A DNA stretch of 64,000 nt from Owenia fusiformis (taxonomy: Eukaryota; Annelida; Polychaeta; Sabellida; Oweniidae): assembly GCA_903813345.2 (NCBI GenBank), contig CAIIXF020000005.1, positions 35,221,375-35,285,374 of the forward strand. Reading direction: 5' to 3'. Both the position numbers and the translations under genes were made by a program. Numbering within the stretch: position 1 is the stretch's first letter; each line of letters begins with the position of its first letter. The notes under the pieces were generated by a model that made no database searches, was not told the origin of the DNA, and worked only from the letters and a program-made list of their open reading frames with translations. This document shows positions 43,888-58,800 of the stretch, piece by piece.

Positions 43888-46800
43888 GTAAGAATATCAT
43901 CTGCTCTTCGCTTACTTCTGCTTTTTTTCAGAGAATTCAGCTTTTAGTTGTAAAAAATATTATATATTTGACAATATTATACAAGTCTATGGAGCATTTA
44001 GTGTAGTGCATCACATTATTACCGGAAGTAGCACAGAAGTAGCGCTGGGCTTCAGTGCCGGTATTGAAATCAGATGCTGGATGTCCTGTGAAGACAATAA
44101 CATGTTAGGAAAGAAGATGCTAATATCTTTACTGTCCCTCAGTGAACTATAGCTTCGCTCTGATTTTGCATTGTTCTTTTGTAAAACAAGATCAATAGAC
44201 TAGATGCAAGTGGAAACAAGCAATCTTGATTTACGTCATTAAATATTCAAAATACAGTCAAAGTATGGGTATTGCACTTCAAATGCTCTTCAAAATGGAG
44301 GGTTAAAATGTAAACATCGCTAGATTAGTTTTCTAACAGCTTAAACTGAAATTTCTTTCATTCAGACTCTCATTTAGTGTGATAGGTGGAACTTAAGGCG
44401 CATAAAGAAGGTAGTCAAAAGAGTGTCAGAATTAGAATAAAAGGTGAAGAATAAGGTTTCAATCAACCTCGGATCACAGGGCTTGAAAATCCAGAATATA
44501 TTCTTTCTTTTTACTCCCTGCGATGAGCAGTTAGCATTTCCCCGATTAAGAACTGGGATTTCAAATTTCAACATATGGAATCACATTTTTGATATCTTTG
44601 TTACTTTTTGCAGCACTACCGATCAGTTATGAAATAGGTGTACTCAATACCGGTATTAAAATTTGATACCACTTGCAGCACTAGTTTAGTGTTCCAAAAT
44701 CAGAAATGTTGCAATAGTCATGTTGGGAAGTATCAGCGTGATTTTCAATGTGTCAGGTTTTACAGTTTTCTCTGGGTACCCAAAATCATCATCAAGTCCA
44801 CCTTTTGCCAAATGGGGGTTGAGCTTGTAACCCCTTTAACCCCTCCCCACCCTATATTGCAATATAAACACAATGAATTCATGATGAGCCAATTCTATTG
44901 ATCATATTTAATTAGTACAATTCCTAAAAGCTTATGTAGAATATAGATCAATTGATTTGTTATCACTGTAATCAAGATTTCATTAGGAACCACATTTCAT
45001 ATGTTCATAGGAGAACTAATAATCATTCAGAGTCATTTATATTGGTTCCTTATAATTCATTGGCTGTTCATCTCTTTCCCCAATTTGGTACATATCATAT
45101 ATGATGATATAATCACCTTATGTCACATAACTAAGACATTATATGCAGAATTGATTTATAGTTAGATCTGATACTTTACCAATAGAGACAGATCCCATTT
45201 TCATTTCGGATTTCTAAGGTCTGGGGGTTTCAAAGTTTTTTGATTGAAAATCAAATAACTTGTACAATTTATAGATTTTCTTGAAATCTATGAACTTGCA
45301 ACAAGCTTATTAACATCTCAGCTTTATGGTTATTTTTAAAGATTCAAGCAAGCAAACAACTGTCAAACAACCTATTGATGAATAAATCAATCTGATGCTC
45401 ATCACAATTTTTTGTTTTCAAACTTCGAATAAAAGTAAAAGGGAACTGATAAGGCTTAAATGTATCCCGATGAAGAATCATTATGACAACTGTATAGTTT
45501 TTTTGTGGACAGTGGTCAGCAGTTGGTTTTCAACTGTCATTCTCTGTAACAAATGGCAGGTGATGATACTTTGCATGTTATTGTCTCATACATGTATATG
45601 ATATTGAAATTTAGAAATCTGGTACTAATAGACCTCATTCCTTTACTACTGGTAATAGATAGTAAAGCACTAAGAAATTATAATATATTCTTATAGTCTT
45701 CATTAAACAGGCAATGCGCCTATTTTTGAATGAAAAGGACAAAATATTGTTTGAGACATGTCACTCACACAGTCAATCAAATATGATAAAAACTTTAATT
45801 TGGGATAATACTGATGTGAAAAAAAAATTACTTGCATAGAAAACAGCATTTGAAGTTCAGAGATTCAAAAAAGTGAATTACCACTTTTCACAAATAGTGT
45901 ATGTTTTAAATAACTCTTGTATTAAAAGATGGCGTATGCTTGAAAATCCTGTCAAAAATGAATTGATAATTAATGCAAACAACAATGCCATCTTTCTATG
46001 GCATTGCTAAAAACTTGACATATATAAATTGATAGATCAAAAATATTTTGTCATGATCAAGTGTCAACTCTGATGTGGTCTGTTTGAGCTTTTTTTTGGT
46101 GTCAAATGAAAGATCGGGTACTTATTAATCCATTGGAAATACTATGAAGATCAAAAGTGAGACTTCATTTATGCACTTTGTCCCTTTAACAAACCCCAGA
46201 CTACATCCCAAATACAAGTTGGGGATTAGTTATTATAGAGGATAAGATTCACAGACAACCCGCTAAATGTGAACTTGACGAGTTTACATAATATGATGCG
46301 GGCGCATCGCACTTCACGTTCAGGTTTAGGGTTTCGTCGGTCCAATATTTTACTATATTGCCCTTCGAAATGACGTTATTAGTATTACTACCACCGTTAA
46401 TGATCAGGACTGAAACAGCAAGAAAATCTTAAGCACTGAACGATATCTAATTCCCGGGGAAAATTACCGGTCATTAAATGCATTCTTGACCGGCAATATG
46501 GACCACCACTATGACATCACAATTGCTCAGGTCGATATAGTAAAATGAATGCCTTCTAAATTAGTACTAAAACCCCTAAAACTGGCCCGGCAATGTGGTA
46601 ATAATAAAATAGAAGTTCCATGAAGATAATGTCATAGTAGATGGGAGGTTATTCCCCTTTTGGTTCAATATTTAATAATATAAATAATTTACTACTGTGA
46701 CAGAACAGGAAAACTCCTGATGTATTGTATTCAAAGCATTTAGCTTCAAGACAAACACCGCAATATCAGAGCAGTCGATTTCACACAAAGCAATTGCATA

Positions 46801-49800
46801 GAAGAATCTGAACTTGTTTTCGAAAGGTTAGATGACTATTTTGTGGAATTTCAATACATCAGCGGGATAACCATCAAATATTATCCTGGCAAAATAATAG
46901 CACTTTTAGCTAGAACTGTTCCCGTGAACAAGTCTTTCAAAAAGTGTCCCCCCCTCAAAAAAGTGCGCCTTTGAAAATAAGGTTCCCGGGAATTCAAAGT
47001 CACATTGTTATACTGGACGATATAAAATTGATGAACGTTTGTATAGTTATTGTTATTTATCCTAATGACCAGAGAGCTTTTCTTTATTTGACATCCTTAG
47101 AAAATAAACAAGCTCTATGATTCAAAATTTTAGTTAATAATCAAAATCAGGAACCAATGCATCACAAATTCAGTTGAAGAGTACTTTTAGATGTAAATAC
47201 AAGAATGCCAATTCCCGCTGGGTTCTACTACCAAACCTATGTTATTGATTTCTTCTTTATTCATCATTAGAATCCATACATGTTGAATTAGATATTCAGA
47301 TACATTCAGAGCATTGCCCAAAATCTATTTTTGGCTACGTATTATTCATTCCACTCATTTCTCCATAGATTTTTATATATTTTCTCCTAATTTTTACACT
47401 CTCAAATTATGATTTCTTGGATGTGAACTTTTATTTTTGCTACATTTCACTATTTTTCATCGTAATGCATTCAAAATTGCGGCAGATATTTTATGTTTAG
47501 GTAATCGAGTGTATAAGATATTGATGGAATGGTAAACAGCTATAAGTCTGCCGTAGTCTCTATAATGCATTTCTACACAATTACTTATCAATAATATGCC
47601 ATTTTGATAGGGTTTAAATATTGGTTCGCCTTTTATTGCAAACTTCTCATTACTTAAACGCATTTCACAACCTATGTACATACAGTTGAAATTATAGCCT
47701 TTGGTTTTATTTCTTTAAAAGGAAGTTTCATTTGCTCTCAGTGAGAAAGAGATAATCCTACAGTATTTATTGCACATATGAAAACTCTCTTGATAGGCCA
47801 CGGCAGCTCCGTTGAGGTCATCAGTCCATAAGATCTAATTTATAAGAGATGATCCTTTGATATAGCACTTATTTTATATTCAAACTCACAGAAAGTTCAT
47901 GTCAGAGCTCTACTTTTCCCATTAAGATTATATCGGTATTTTTATGTCATCAAGGCATTTTTATACATGCTTTTTTACCGTGAGCAAGATTTTATTCCTT
48001 AGCATTCGGTAGTTGGTATTCGGCTTTCGGTGTTTGTAACAAATGTAACAATTGCATGTTATTTATTTTTCAATACTGAGGCAGGATATTTTGCAATGTT
48101 TGACTTCTGGAAAGTCTGGCATAATAGTTTTGGTTGTGTCTTTACAGGGCTCTCGCCAGGCTTTTAGACTGTGGCGCTGCACCACACTCTATTTAGCTCC
48201 CTCCACACCCTATTGGCAAATCATGACTGTTTCCATAGTCTAAACTCGACTGAATATATAATAATAGCATGTAAAAAGGATAAAACATAACATAAATATG
48301 ATTTATCACGATTGAACGGTTATTCTGAAGATGGTAGCACCACACCCTAAATATTTCCTGTTGAGAGCCCTCAGCTTTGCTTACCAAGAGGGTGAAAGTA
48401 TTTGGCATCATAAAGTTATTCTTCATTTGTGTCATTGGTATGACTCGGATAAAACATATTACATTCATGAAACCAATATCAATTTCCTTTTGCTAATTCT
48501 GGTTTTGGAATCAATAAAAATGGTTGGATGAATTTATCTTTGGGATTTGCATTACAACCAACTGGACTTAGTTCCATCTTTTGACAACCCTAAATCTGCC
48601 ATCTTTTGACAAACCTAAACCAGTAGTTTAAAGTTGCTAAAGTTCGAGGGGTATTGGACACTGTTTCTTTTCCTGTTGGATTATGATTTAGGATAGTTGG
48701 GGTTTGCTTTCCTTTTGACTGATGTTCTCTTAGATGTTTTCCTGTTGTGTTCTGTAACCACTTGTACTTTCCCATTGGAACTTACATATACATATTCAGA
48801 TTAATAGGCATTGAAAGTTCAAAACAGTTGCATGAATCCAGGGAATGAATTGATAATGGGGAAGTAAACTTTTGAGTCGAGAGAAAGATGATAATGCTCA
48901 TTTTATGAAGTGGTGAATTCTAAATATTTCTTGAACAAAAATCATAATTATCAGTAGAAGATTATAAAAAAGCGTTTAAAATCAAATCCAAAGCTGTATT
49001 TGCAATAAAGTTTATCGGCAATATGCAAATGCCAGAGAACATACTCCTATTGCAGATGGCAGTTTTATCAATAAGGAAATGTGTAATTTTATATTGCCTA
49101 ATATATGCTTAAATGAGTGATTTGGATATCTACATGTATTTAAATTTTGAAATAAAAAAGTAGGTTCATCTGCACCTTTTGTCTAATGTGACTTTTTTGA
49201 AAAGTGAAGGCCCTAGGCAAAAGCTGGCTATAGGCCTGCTGCAATGTTTAGTCATTTCTATCATCAAAGCCACTTTATTCTACCAGACAGGATGCTAGAC
49301 TTGCTAGACTTAATTAAGATCCACAAATCATTGATGGGGCTTAAGATAAAACTCTTTTAATGCCAAGGAATCTATTTCATGGTCATGCAATGCGCTTTTG
49401 TAATGACATAGAGTCTTGTGATTATGAGCCACCCAGTACATTATGTCTAATACAAAAGTAATACTCCTTAAATGAGGCCCGTAGCCAGGGCTTACCTGAG
49501 GGGAGCTTTTGTCAAGGTAGGGGGGGAGTTTTTTGACAGTTTTGGCAGAAAATCATGCGAAAATAGCTCAGAATGGTGAAAAACTGCATGATTTTGAAAG
49601 AATTTCTGGTCAGGGGGGGTTGCTTCCTCTATTCCACCCCCCGGGCCTGAAATGGGTGATGGCCAGAAGTGGACAATACATTATATGCTTACAAACATAA
49701 TTATATTTTGGTAGGGGATAAAAGCTAGGGCCTGCAATTGCTCAATATTGCTTGATTGCTCAAGCAATTGGTCACAATCCGAGTGTACTGGTACTCGATA

Positions 49801-52800
49801 CGAGTGTACTGGTACTCAATCTGAATATCAAAGAACAATTTAATCATGTCTACCACTTACTGTACCTTAATATTGCCAAAACTTCACATTTTCAAAATGT
49901 CTTGTTCGCCTGGATCAAGTGTTTGAGAAGTCGAAAATATGCAAAAATTGGATCATTAGATCACGTTGTATAGCTGCTCGTACCGTTTTTTACCATATCA
50001 AGTGGTAAATATTGTTGCTCGTATCGATATTCAAAAAAGTGTATTGTTGGACCCCTAATAAAAACCTCCTATTTTTGATAGCATTGTTTTATTTGAAAAT
50101 ATCAAAAAATATTCTGTTTATTTCTTGGAAGGAAGAGTAAAATAAAATGAATTACTGTTTTAATAAATTATATCTTCTTTGGACATCAAGATTTTGATGC
50201 CACTTTTTAGCTTTTTCAGTTAAAGGTCAACATGGTCTATTTTCCAACTCCTTACCATTCCTGATATACCTTATTCTTGAAATGCCACGTTAATGTGTGT
50301 TGAAAGTGAAACATATATCACCTCTGTAATACAAAAGTTAAAAGATGACACATTTTAGTTGAACCATTTTAGAGCTTTTTAGATTGATTTTATCACCCAG
50401 TCTGATGTTATGCAATGTATTTGTCTCTTTACTTTTTTTTGGCTGCTATTCCCACCTATTGTAGATACAATATCAACACTTCACTCACCTACACCATGGA
50501 TAGTGGGAAGTTCTAGACTACTATTAGCTGAATATATACACCAGGTTATGAAAGTAAAATTCCCATTTCATTTTCCTCATGGCTATTTTACGTACGTCTC
50601 GTGATCTGATTGGTCCTTTCACGAAAATAAGGCAGAGCAATTTACAATTTTGCAATGGTCTTACGTTTGCAGTATTATGGCCAGAATAGAAAGATTGAGT
50701 TATGAATTATTTTTTCCCCTCCTTGTCATTTATGAACTTATCTCGGGCTTGTATGACTGCCAAATGTGGAAAATCATGATTAAGATGCATATTTTTTTCT
50801 GAAATTACTTTTGTGACCTCCTGATCCTTGACCAACACGGGGCAGTCAGTGTGGCAAAAATATACGTCTGTGAAGCAAAATTTTACACTAACATAACTAC
50901 ATGTAGCTCTGAGTAAATCACAACAGTGAGGCAATAAGTATCAGTGAGATAAAAAGTATTTGAAAGTAAGGACATTTTGTATAAAAGCAATTTTTACCAA
51001 ATAACCAATGAGCCATGATTTGAAGATGATTGCCTCCATCCGTCAAGACAATCTGATGAGGGATGATAGCCATAACATCGAATTTTGCCAAATAAGCGAT
51101 GGACTGCGAATTGAATAGGTGGGTTGCTACAACCCGTCAAGACCATCTGACAATAGTCATGACTTCAATGAGCCATATGATTTGAAGGGTGGACTTCTTC
51201 AACTTACCGAGGTCATCTTAAATGATGGCCGTGACACCTCCATGGAATCATCTCGCATGAGCGGCTTATTCTACTTACCGAGTACAAATGGCAATCACGC
51301 CTACTATCTTAAAACCGTTAGGGTTTTATATTGTAGGTTAGATAATCAGGTTCGCCATGATATTCAATGTAGTATCAACCAGCTCGCTATCAGTATTAGT
51401 TCTAGGATTATTATTGATTTTTGTTATGGCTAGAATCTACAGGAATCACAACGAAATGCTACATTATAGTACCCTTAATATAATATTACAACAGTCTGGA
51501 ATCTCCACGCAAAAAAGCAGACAAAACATACAGTGATATATTTAAATGTCAACTTTTGATACATAAATCTCATAAGAGAACAAAGGGCAATCATCAAATT
51601 CATATTTATTTTAGATTCTTGAAAGAAAAAATTATAACTGGGTGTACAAGTGTGAATTATTTTATCCAAGTTATAGATCTTTTGTCTTTAGATTTATATC
51701 ACCTACTGCATCTGTTCTGTAAAGCGAAAAAGATATAATACCAAGGCTGTTAGGGAACACTTACTGTGCCATTTAGTTATGTAATAATTGGATGCCATAA
51801 ATTTACTCTCATTATCAAATCACAAAGATATTATCTTGGTGTGTTGAGTTGGTTTATTTCATCTCTATCATGAATAGTTCTGATTTGGATATCAGGCTAG
51901 GATAATTAGTGATTACTATTATTTTGCTTTTCTAAAAGGATGAGAAAATTAGGTTTTTATTTTCATGTAAGGTGAATTTTGTACTTGTATGATGAAACAC
52001 ATATATTTCGAGTGAAATACATAGACAAAATATGCGAGACTTTTTTCATGAGATGTCCCTTTTATGTTATCGTAGCCTATCTTATACATGAATCCAAGAG
52101 AGGGCATTGTGACTCTCTGTAATTTGCCTAGGATGGACAGGCCCATAGCCAGGATTTGCCAAGGGGGGGTCACTTTTTGAAAAATTCCAGGGGGGTTCAC
52201 TTTTGACAGTTTTGGTTCAAAAATGGCGAAAATTACTTAAAAAGTGCTCAGAATGATGAAAAACTGCATGATTTTGAAAGAATTTTTGGCCAGGGGGGGG
52301 GGCTTCGCTCTAACCCATCGAACATGTTACTCTTGGGTAATGTAAAGTTCTAATGTATGTTAAAGTGAGATTTAAGGAATGATATTTTATATATGGTATA
52401 CAATGTAGTTGGATAATGAACCATGTTTTATATGTAAGTTAGATAATGAACAATTGTTTATATGGCACTGTTAAATAATGAACCATGTTTTGTATGTTAG
52501 TTAGATAATGAACAATCATGTTTTATATATGTTACAATTGGATAATTTTGTATACAACAAGATAATGAACAATTGATTTATATGTTACAGTTAGATAATG
52601 AGCAATGTTTATATGATACAGTTGGATAATTTTATATGTTACAATGAGATAATGAACTATGTTTTGTATGTTACAGTTAGATGATAAACAATGTTTCATA
52701 TGTTACAATTGGATAATTTTGTATGTTACAATGAGATAATGAACAATGTTCTGTATGTTACAGTTAGATGATGAACAATGTTTCATATGTTACAATTGGA

Positions 52801-55800
52801 TAATTATGTATGTTACAATGAGATAATGAACAATGTTCTGTATGTTACAGTTAGATGATGAACAATGTTTCATATGTTACAATTGGATAATTTTGTATGT
52901 TACAATGAGATAATGAACAATGTTTTATATGTTTCAGTTGGATAATGCAGATGAACAGGCTGTACAGGTTAGAAGAGAACTTGATGGGAGATTGGCTTTT
53001 GCTGAGCAGATGTTTAGGGTAAGAACACATGAATAACAGAATATACAATAATTTGCTATGACACATACTTTGTTAATAATTGACCAGTGTCTAACACAAG
53101 GCAATAATTTGAAAATAGGCTTTGTGAAATCTAATATCTACTGCTGAGCTCACATTCTCACGGAAGCTATAGAAGCTCTGCGTAACTATGAGATGATCCA
53201 ATAGGTCAAAATAGAAAATTACTGTTGAGTTGTAAGATCATTTCCAGCCCTATATTGAAGTCCCTCTCATATTATTTATATATTTATTATAGTACTATAT
53301 ATTAAAACAATGTTAAAGAGCTAGTAATTGTTTTTCTAACCATTCTTAGTTTTCACAAACTGAGGATTATAGTGTAAAAGATAAAAAACTTTCGCTACTA
53401 GGCAAAGGGCAGTAAAAGTTGTTTTATTATATACTCCATCATATCAGGATCATCTGGTGAGGTAATGAGTATGTAAGGGGGTGGGTCGATTATCATGTAC
53501 AAATGCCTACCCTTTCCTTCACAGACCTGCATTCAAGATGAATCCACATTACCCAAGCACTTTTCTGGAAAAATATTAATATGATGATTATTTTTGGCTT
53601 ACAGGCTAGGAAATACCCCAAGTTTATGATAAAGGAGATGGAAAGTATGCATATAGATGAATTAAAGTCATCTATCAATCTCCTCATGGGAAACCTTGAG
53701 TCATTACCAGTCTCCAAAGGCAGCCAGGACTCCAAATACTCACTACAGAAATTAAAACGATACAATAGGTAGGTGTTCACGTACTGAATTTTGCATCTAT
53801 GAAATGATTGCGTTAGGCTCACTGTTAGGTGTGTTTTGGTTAGCATGCAGAGCATAATTCTCAGCACGATATTCTTTTATTTATTTTATGAAATAGCGTG
53901 AGTGTTTGATTTAACTAATTTTGAATTGAATGACATGCTTCTACAATGATCAGGAGAAATTCTTGTATTTTTTATTTTTGATTGGCCTTAATTTTGAAAA
54001 ATCAATAGCTTTAAGTTATCTGTACTATATGTTAGTTTTCTATTAATTTTTAACAATAGTAGAAAAATCAGGACTTCGAATTTGCACAATTTTGTCAAAT
54101 TCTACAATATCTGCTCTTTTTGGATGAACGTGGAGACTTTCAGATTCCCTAGTGTTTCTAGGCATTTTTTATTTCTATCAAAATGAGTGTTAAAAGACAC
54201 TTACAATATCCTTTAAAATGTTTGAAATTGCCAAAATCAAATGCATAGTTTCTTTATTGTATGAATATTATTTAAAAATGTAGAATTTCCTATTTTTGCA
54301 GAATTTTGAATTCTGAATTTATTGCGCAGATAACAAGCATGTGTGTTTAAAGTTCATATAGATGAGAAAAGATATATGCTTTACATTTATTTATTCAATC
54401 TAGCCTATAACTTATCAATAACCAAGTGTGTAATTTGGCATGTATTTATTTTAAGCCAATATGTATCTTTGAATTATCTTATTTGGTAAAAGCTTTGTGA
54501 AAAATGGCCATCGGCTGATTAGTAGAGCCAGATGATTCATTAGATAGTTTTAGGTTTGATCTTTAGACAGACTGCATGGGAATATAAAAGTAGTGAATTG
54601 TGCTCCTTTGCTGCCAGTATATCATGATGTAGAAATAATACCATGCTCATTCTCGATACATTATTGCACTGGGTTACAATTGAAAAAGGTTATTATTTTC
54701 GTAATACAGAATTTTGATTCGTATAATAATGAAATGAATGAAGGTTTGTTCCAGAGAATTTTATTGTTATCGTAGTGAGTTATATTTTCTTACATAAAAA
54801 TTGATTCGGAGAGAGCAAAGGTTTTTCCATATCATGATTTTGGTGATATCCCGAAGGAAATGCAATCAAATGCATGTCTTGACAATGAATGATGAGGAAT
54901 ATCTAATTTTATTCAATAAAATATCTTAATAATGTTATTTAACCATATAAGCACCCTGTACAGTATATATTTGGCCATATAAGGACTGTTATGTTTTTAC
55001 ATAATCTATTTTCTATCTTATTTTAACAAGTCCCAATAGGTAGGGGACCATTCTGATAACCCATTTCACTCATAGAATCGTCAGCACAGGTCAACTCACT
55101 TTGTGTTTTTTTAAAGTTTACCGTATTCCTAAATGTTTACTGGTACAACTAAATGTTTACTGGTCTGCCTAAATGTTTACCGGTATGCCTAAATGTTTAT
55201 CCATCCCTTATTTTTAACATATTGTACCCAAAATATTAAGCATTTGTTGGACATCTTAGATGTTTATACCTTACACGTTTACCTAATCTGTTTACAACCA
55301 CCAACATGTTTACAACCACCAACTTGTTTACCTTTATGTATTATTAATCCTATATTATACTCTCATATGCTTAGACATAACAGTTTCAAAGGCTTGAAGT
55401 AAGTAATTAGATATGATGTAAAACATGCACAGATATAATTCATCATTTCACACGTTTGTTTTCAATGTTTTGTTGATTTTACACTCTTTGTTGTGATTAT
55501 AGTATAGCACACGCTTCTGCAGATAAACTTATTATATATCTTTTGCCTGAATTGTAGAGATTTGGCCTGGATTGTAAAGTTTTTATCTGGTTTTTAAAGT
55601 TGTTATCTGAATCAGTTTACCTGCATTAGAATGTGCTTGCCCATTTTTTAAAAATTGTTTTACCAGATTCATCAAGTCTGCCAGAAGAGCCTTTACTGTT
55701 TTTCCTATATATTTGAAGCAGAAAAAGCAAAGAACCAGTAACATTGTAATATATCACAATAAAACCTGTATATCTGGACATATCTCTTTCAGAACATCTC

Positions 55801-58800
55801 CCAATGTGAAAAATTTTTGTATCCCATTTTTATCCTTTTATCCGTCATAGACTTTTATGATAGAATATTCAAAATGTGAACACCTGCCAATCTGAACACT
55901 TTTGGCCAATCACAGTGGCTTTCCAATTGGACGGTTTTACTGTTATAACGGGGAACTACATTATTTGTTAAATCCAGTGATAGATATTGAATAGCTGATC
56001 AAAAAAAAAATCACCATTTCGGTAAGATCCAGTGGGTAGAATCAGCTTTGGTATATCATTCCTCAACTGACTGTTTAAACATCAAAACATTTGGCATCTG
56101 GTCAAATTATCCAAAAATCAGTTATTGTTATCACGAGATTAAACCTCGTTACAGATTACCTATGTGAGAAAAATACAAGTTTGGGCTTTGTATTATTATG
56201 TATCGATAAAACTCCCTTGTTGAAATAGACCACTTTTTCGAATTCCTGAGATGATTTGGGCATTCATGTTATATTAAAGGTGGGCTCTGTGGATTTCATC
56301 TTCTAGAATATCATCATACTATAAATAGAATGAAGTATAACTGGTGTTGAAATTGTTAAATTAAATTAAGTAGAATTTAATGTTACATGTTAAATCTCAA
56401 TCAACAATAACGACATTGTCAGGTTTCATGTTATATATTAAAAAATTACAATTTCTTTTCCTCAAATATTAAAAAATCTGAAGAAAATCACAAGAAAATG
56501 TCTGGGTTTTGGCATATCAAATCAGCTTTATTAGTGCAGTTATCAATGTCTATATTCCTCTTAAAGTGTTAGGAGGCGTATTTAGGTACCGATCTTTGTC
56601 AAAATTTGTTTTTGAAATCGGGTGCCACATTCAGTACTAAATTGAGAATGAGACTAAATCAGTTAAAGGCTAAACTTCTAGAGGTTACACCATAAGGCTA
56701 CTGATAGTAACTACAGTATGTTACTTATATGCAAATAATATTATGCGAGTTCTAACTATGAACATTGAGGTTGTATCTATATTGTTGGTATGTAAAATTC
56801 ATTTGATTGACAATCAATCAATCATTCCAACATACAAATATTAGCTGTACATTCTGTCTCTCGGCCCAAAATATGTTCTCATGCTCAAAAACACTTTCTG
56901 ATTAGAAAATTAAAGTTACAATGCAACTTTAAAAGGTAATACTAGTGGTAGCTCTATGAAGAAGAAGTCAGCATATGAATTTCATCATTTTAGTGTTCAT
57001 GAAAAATTTATATTGTATCCATAATGGTGTTGCCTCCAATGTCATAGAGGCATACTTTGGCGGTATATACTTAAACTAAAGCTCAGTAATGGGATAAAGT
57101 CTGGGTACAGAAATCCAAGTGAAAGTTTGAAGCAGGATTTTAAATGTGTTACATTTTAGCGAATAAATCGTTAAAAAACATTTTATATTGGAACCAAAAG
57201 ATTATGGTTTAATTCTTATCTTCAACTTTTCAAAGAATATATCTCGGGAAAATTTTATTACACATTAAACCCTTGGGTATTTTGACCATCTTATAGTATA
57301 GGTGCACTTATTGAAATAACCTTTGGAAGGCATAATGAATTATATGCGATTGCCCCAGGGGTCTAATTCTTCAATAATGGTCAATAAAAAGAGGAAATTA
57401 TAGATTTATGCTTGTATTATGTTCATGCACCTCTTATTAGTGTTTGTTTTTGTTGTTTATGTCTTTTGTATATGTTACTCACTTAAATGTTTGTATTGTT
57501 GTATGTTACTCACTTAAATGTTTGTATTGGCAAATGTGACTCACTTAAAAGTTTGTATCGATATGTATTACTCAACTCACTTAAATGTTTATAACATGTA
57601 ATGCAATGGAATGTTTGTATTGGTCTGTATCACTCACAGAAATGTTTGGATTTTTTGTACTTTTAACATGTAACTCACTTTCTAATTTGTTTATGAATAT
57701 GAACATGTAACTCATTTAAATGTTAATTTGTACTAACACACATACTTAACGTTTGCTTAAAAATGTTGAAATGTGTCTTTATACTCATTCATTGTGAAGT
57801 TTGAATATGTTTGACTCGAATGATATTCAGTGCTAACTGTAAACTGAAGCCAGATATATCATACATCATTAATTAGGCTGTGCACCCTCGAAGAAAATAT
57901 CATGTGTGGTAATTTTAGAATTGAAAAGGAAGTAGAAAGAAATAGAATCAGCAAGAACTAAAATACATAGGTGTGTATTCAGCACTCTGAATTATATAGA
58001 TATGTGAGGAAATTGCACATTTTATTCAGTTTGAAGTGATATGTGCCAGAATAACTGCGAGCAGATGGAATTTTAGTCTTGCTTATGTTCTACAGAACCA
58101 GCTCTCATTGATTTTATAGTCATCCAGATAAGACATATGCCTTTATGCGCTTGGATAACAACTGATTCAATTAATTATCTCTTAGTTGATCTGATTAAGC
58201 CTAGAAAGCACTTTCATTGAAATTATCTTCTAGTATATGATTCTGAAAATAATTCTGAAAATAATTGGAGCAATACTTGGTACTCAATTTTACTCAATTT
58301 GGGTACTCAAAAAGTGGCATTTAAGTATGTGATTAAAAATTTGGCCAAATAAGAGATAACCCTGATCTAAACATATAAAGTTATGTACATGTACTTCTTA
58401 AAAAAAAAAAATGATTTGTTTATTGCAAACCATTTGATGGTCCAATTTTCTCACACTTAATGTCTAAAAGTTGAATGAAATAACTGATTTCCTGATATTT
58501 CGATATATCTAAAAGTGTAAATTACATACCAATCTGCTTACCATATTTCTTTACAAATTCCTCTATTCTAGCATAATTTTAGATTTTAAAACATGTCTGA
58601 TTGAATATCATGGAGGTTGAGACTTTAAATGATATTGATTGATTATACAGGGACTTTGACCTAATATTTCTGTAAGAAGCAATAGGGGCTCAAACCAATT
58701 GATTTTCTTAATCTCTCAGATATTCTGTTTCTGTATCCCATTGGATCTACTATACTGCCAAGTATCTGCTCTGTTTATGTAGGTGGAAATGGGTGGACTT

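Larger units (their letters stand above)
43888..52937 (+). other. CADPS intron 1 (9.05 kb)
   Basis: No further exon seen. It holds a dispersed short repeat copy (45547-45589), the inverse partner of the 40.5-kb repeat (46930-47060), two copies of a G-rich dispersed repeat (49470-49670, 52130-52310), a degenerate 100-bp triplication (50995-51245) and the splice-acceptor array (52380-52937). Confidence 0.7.
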
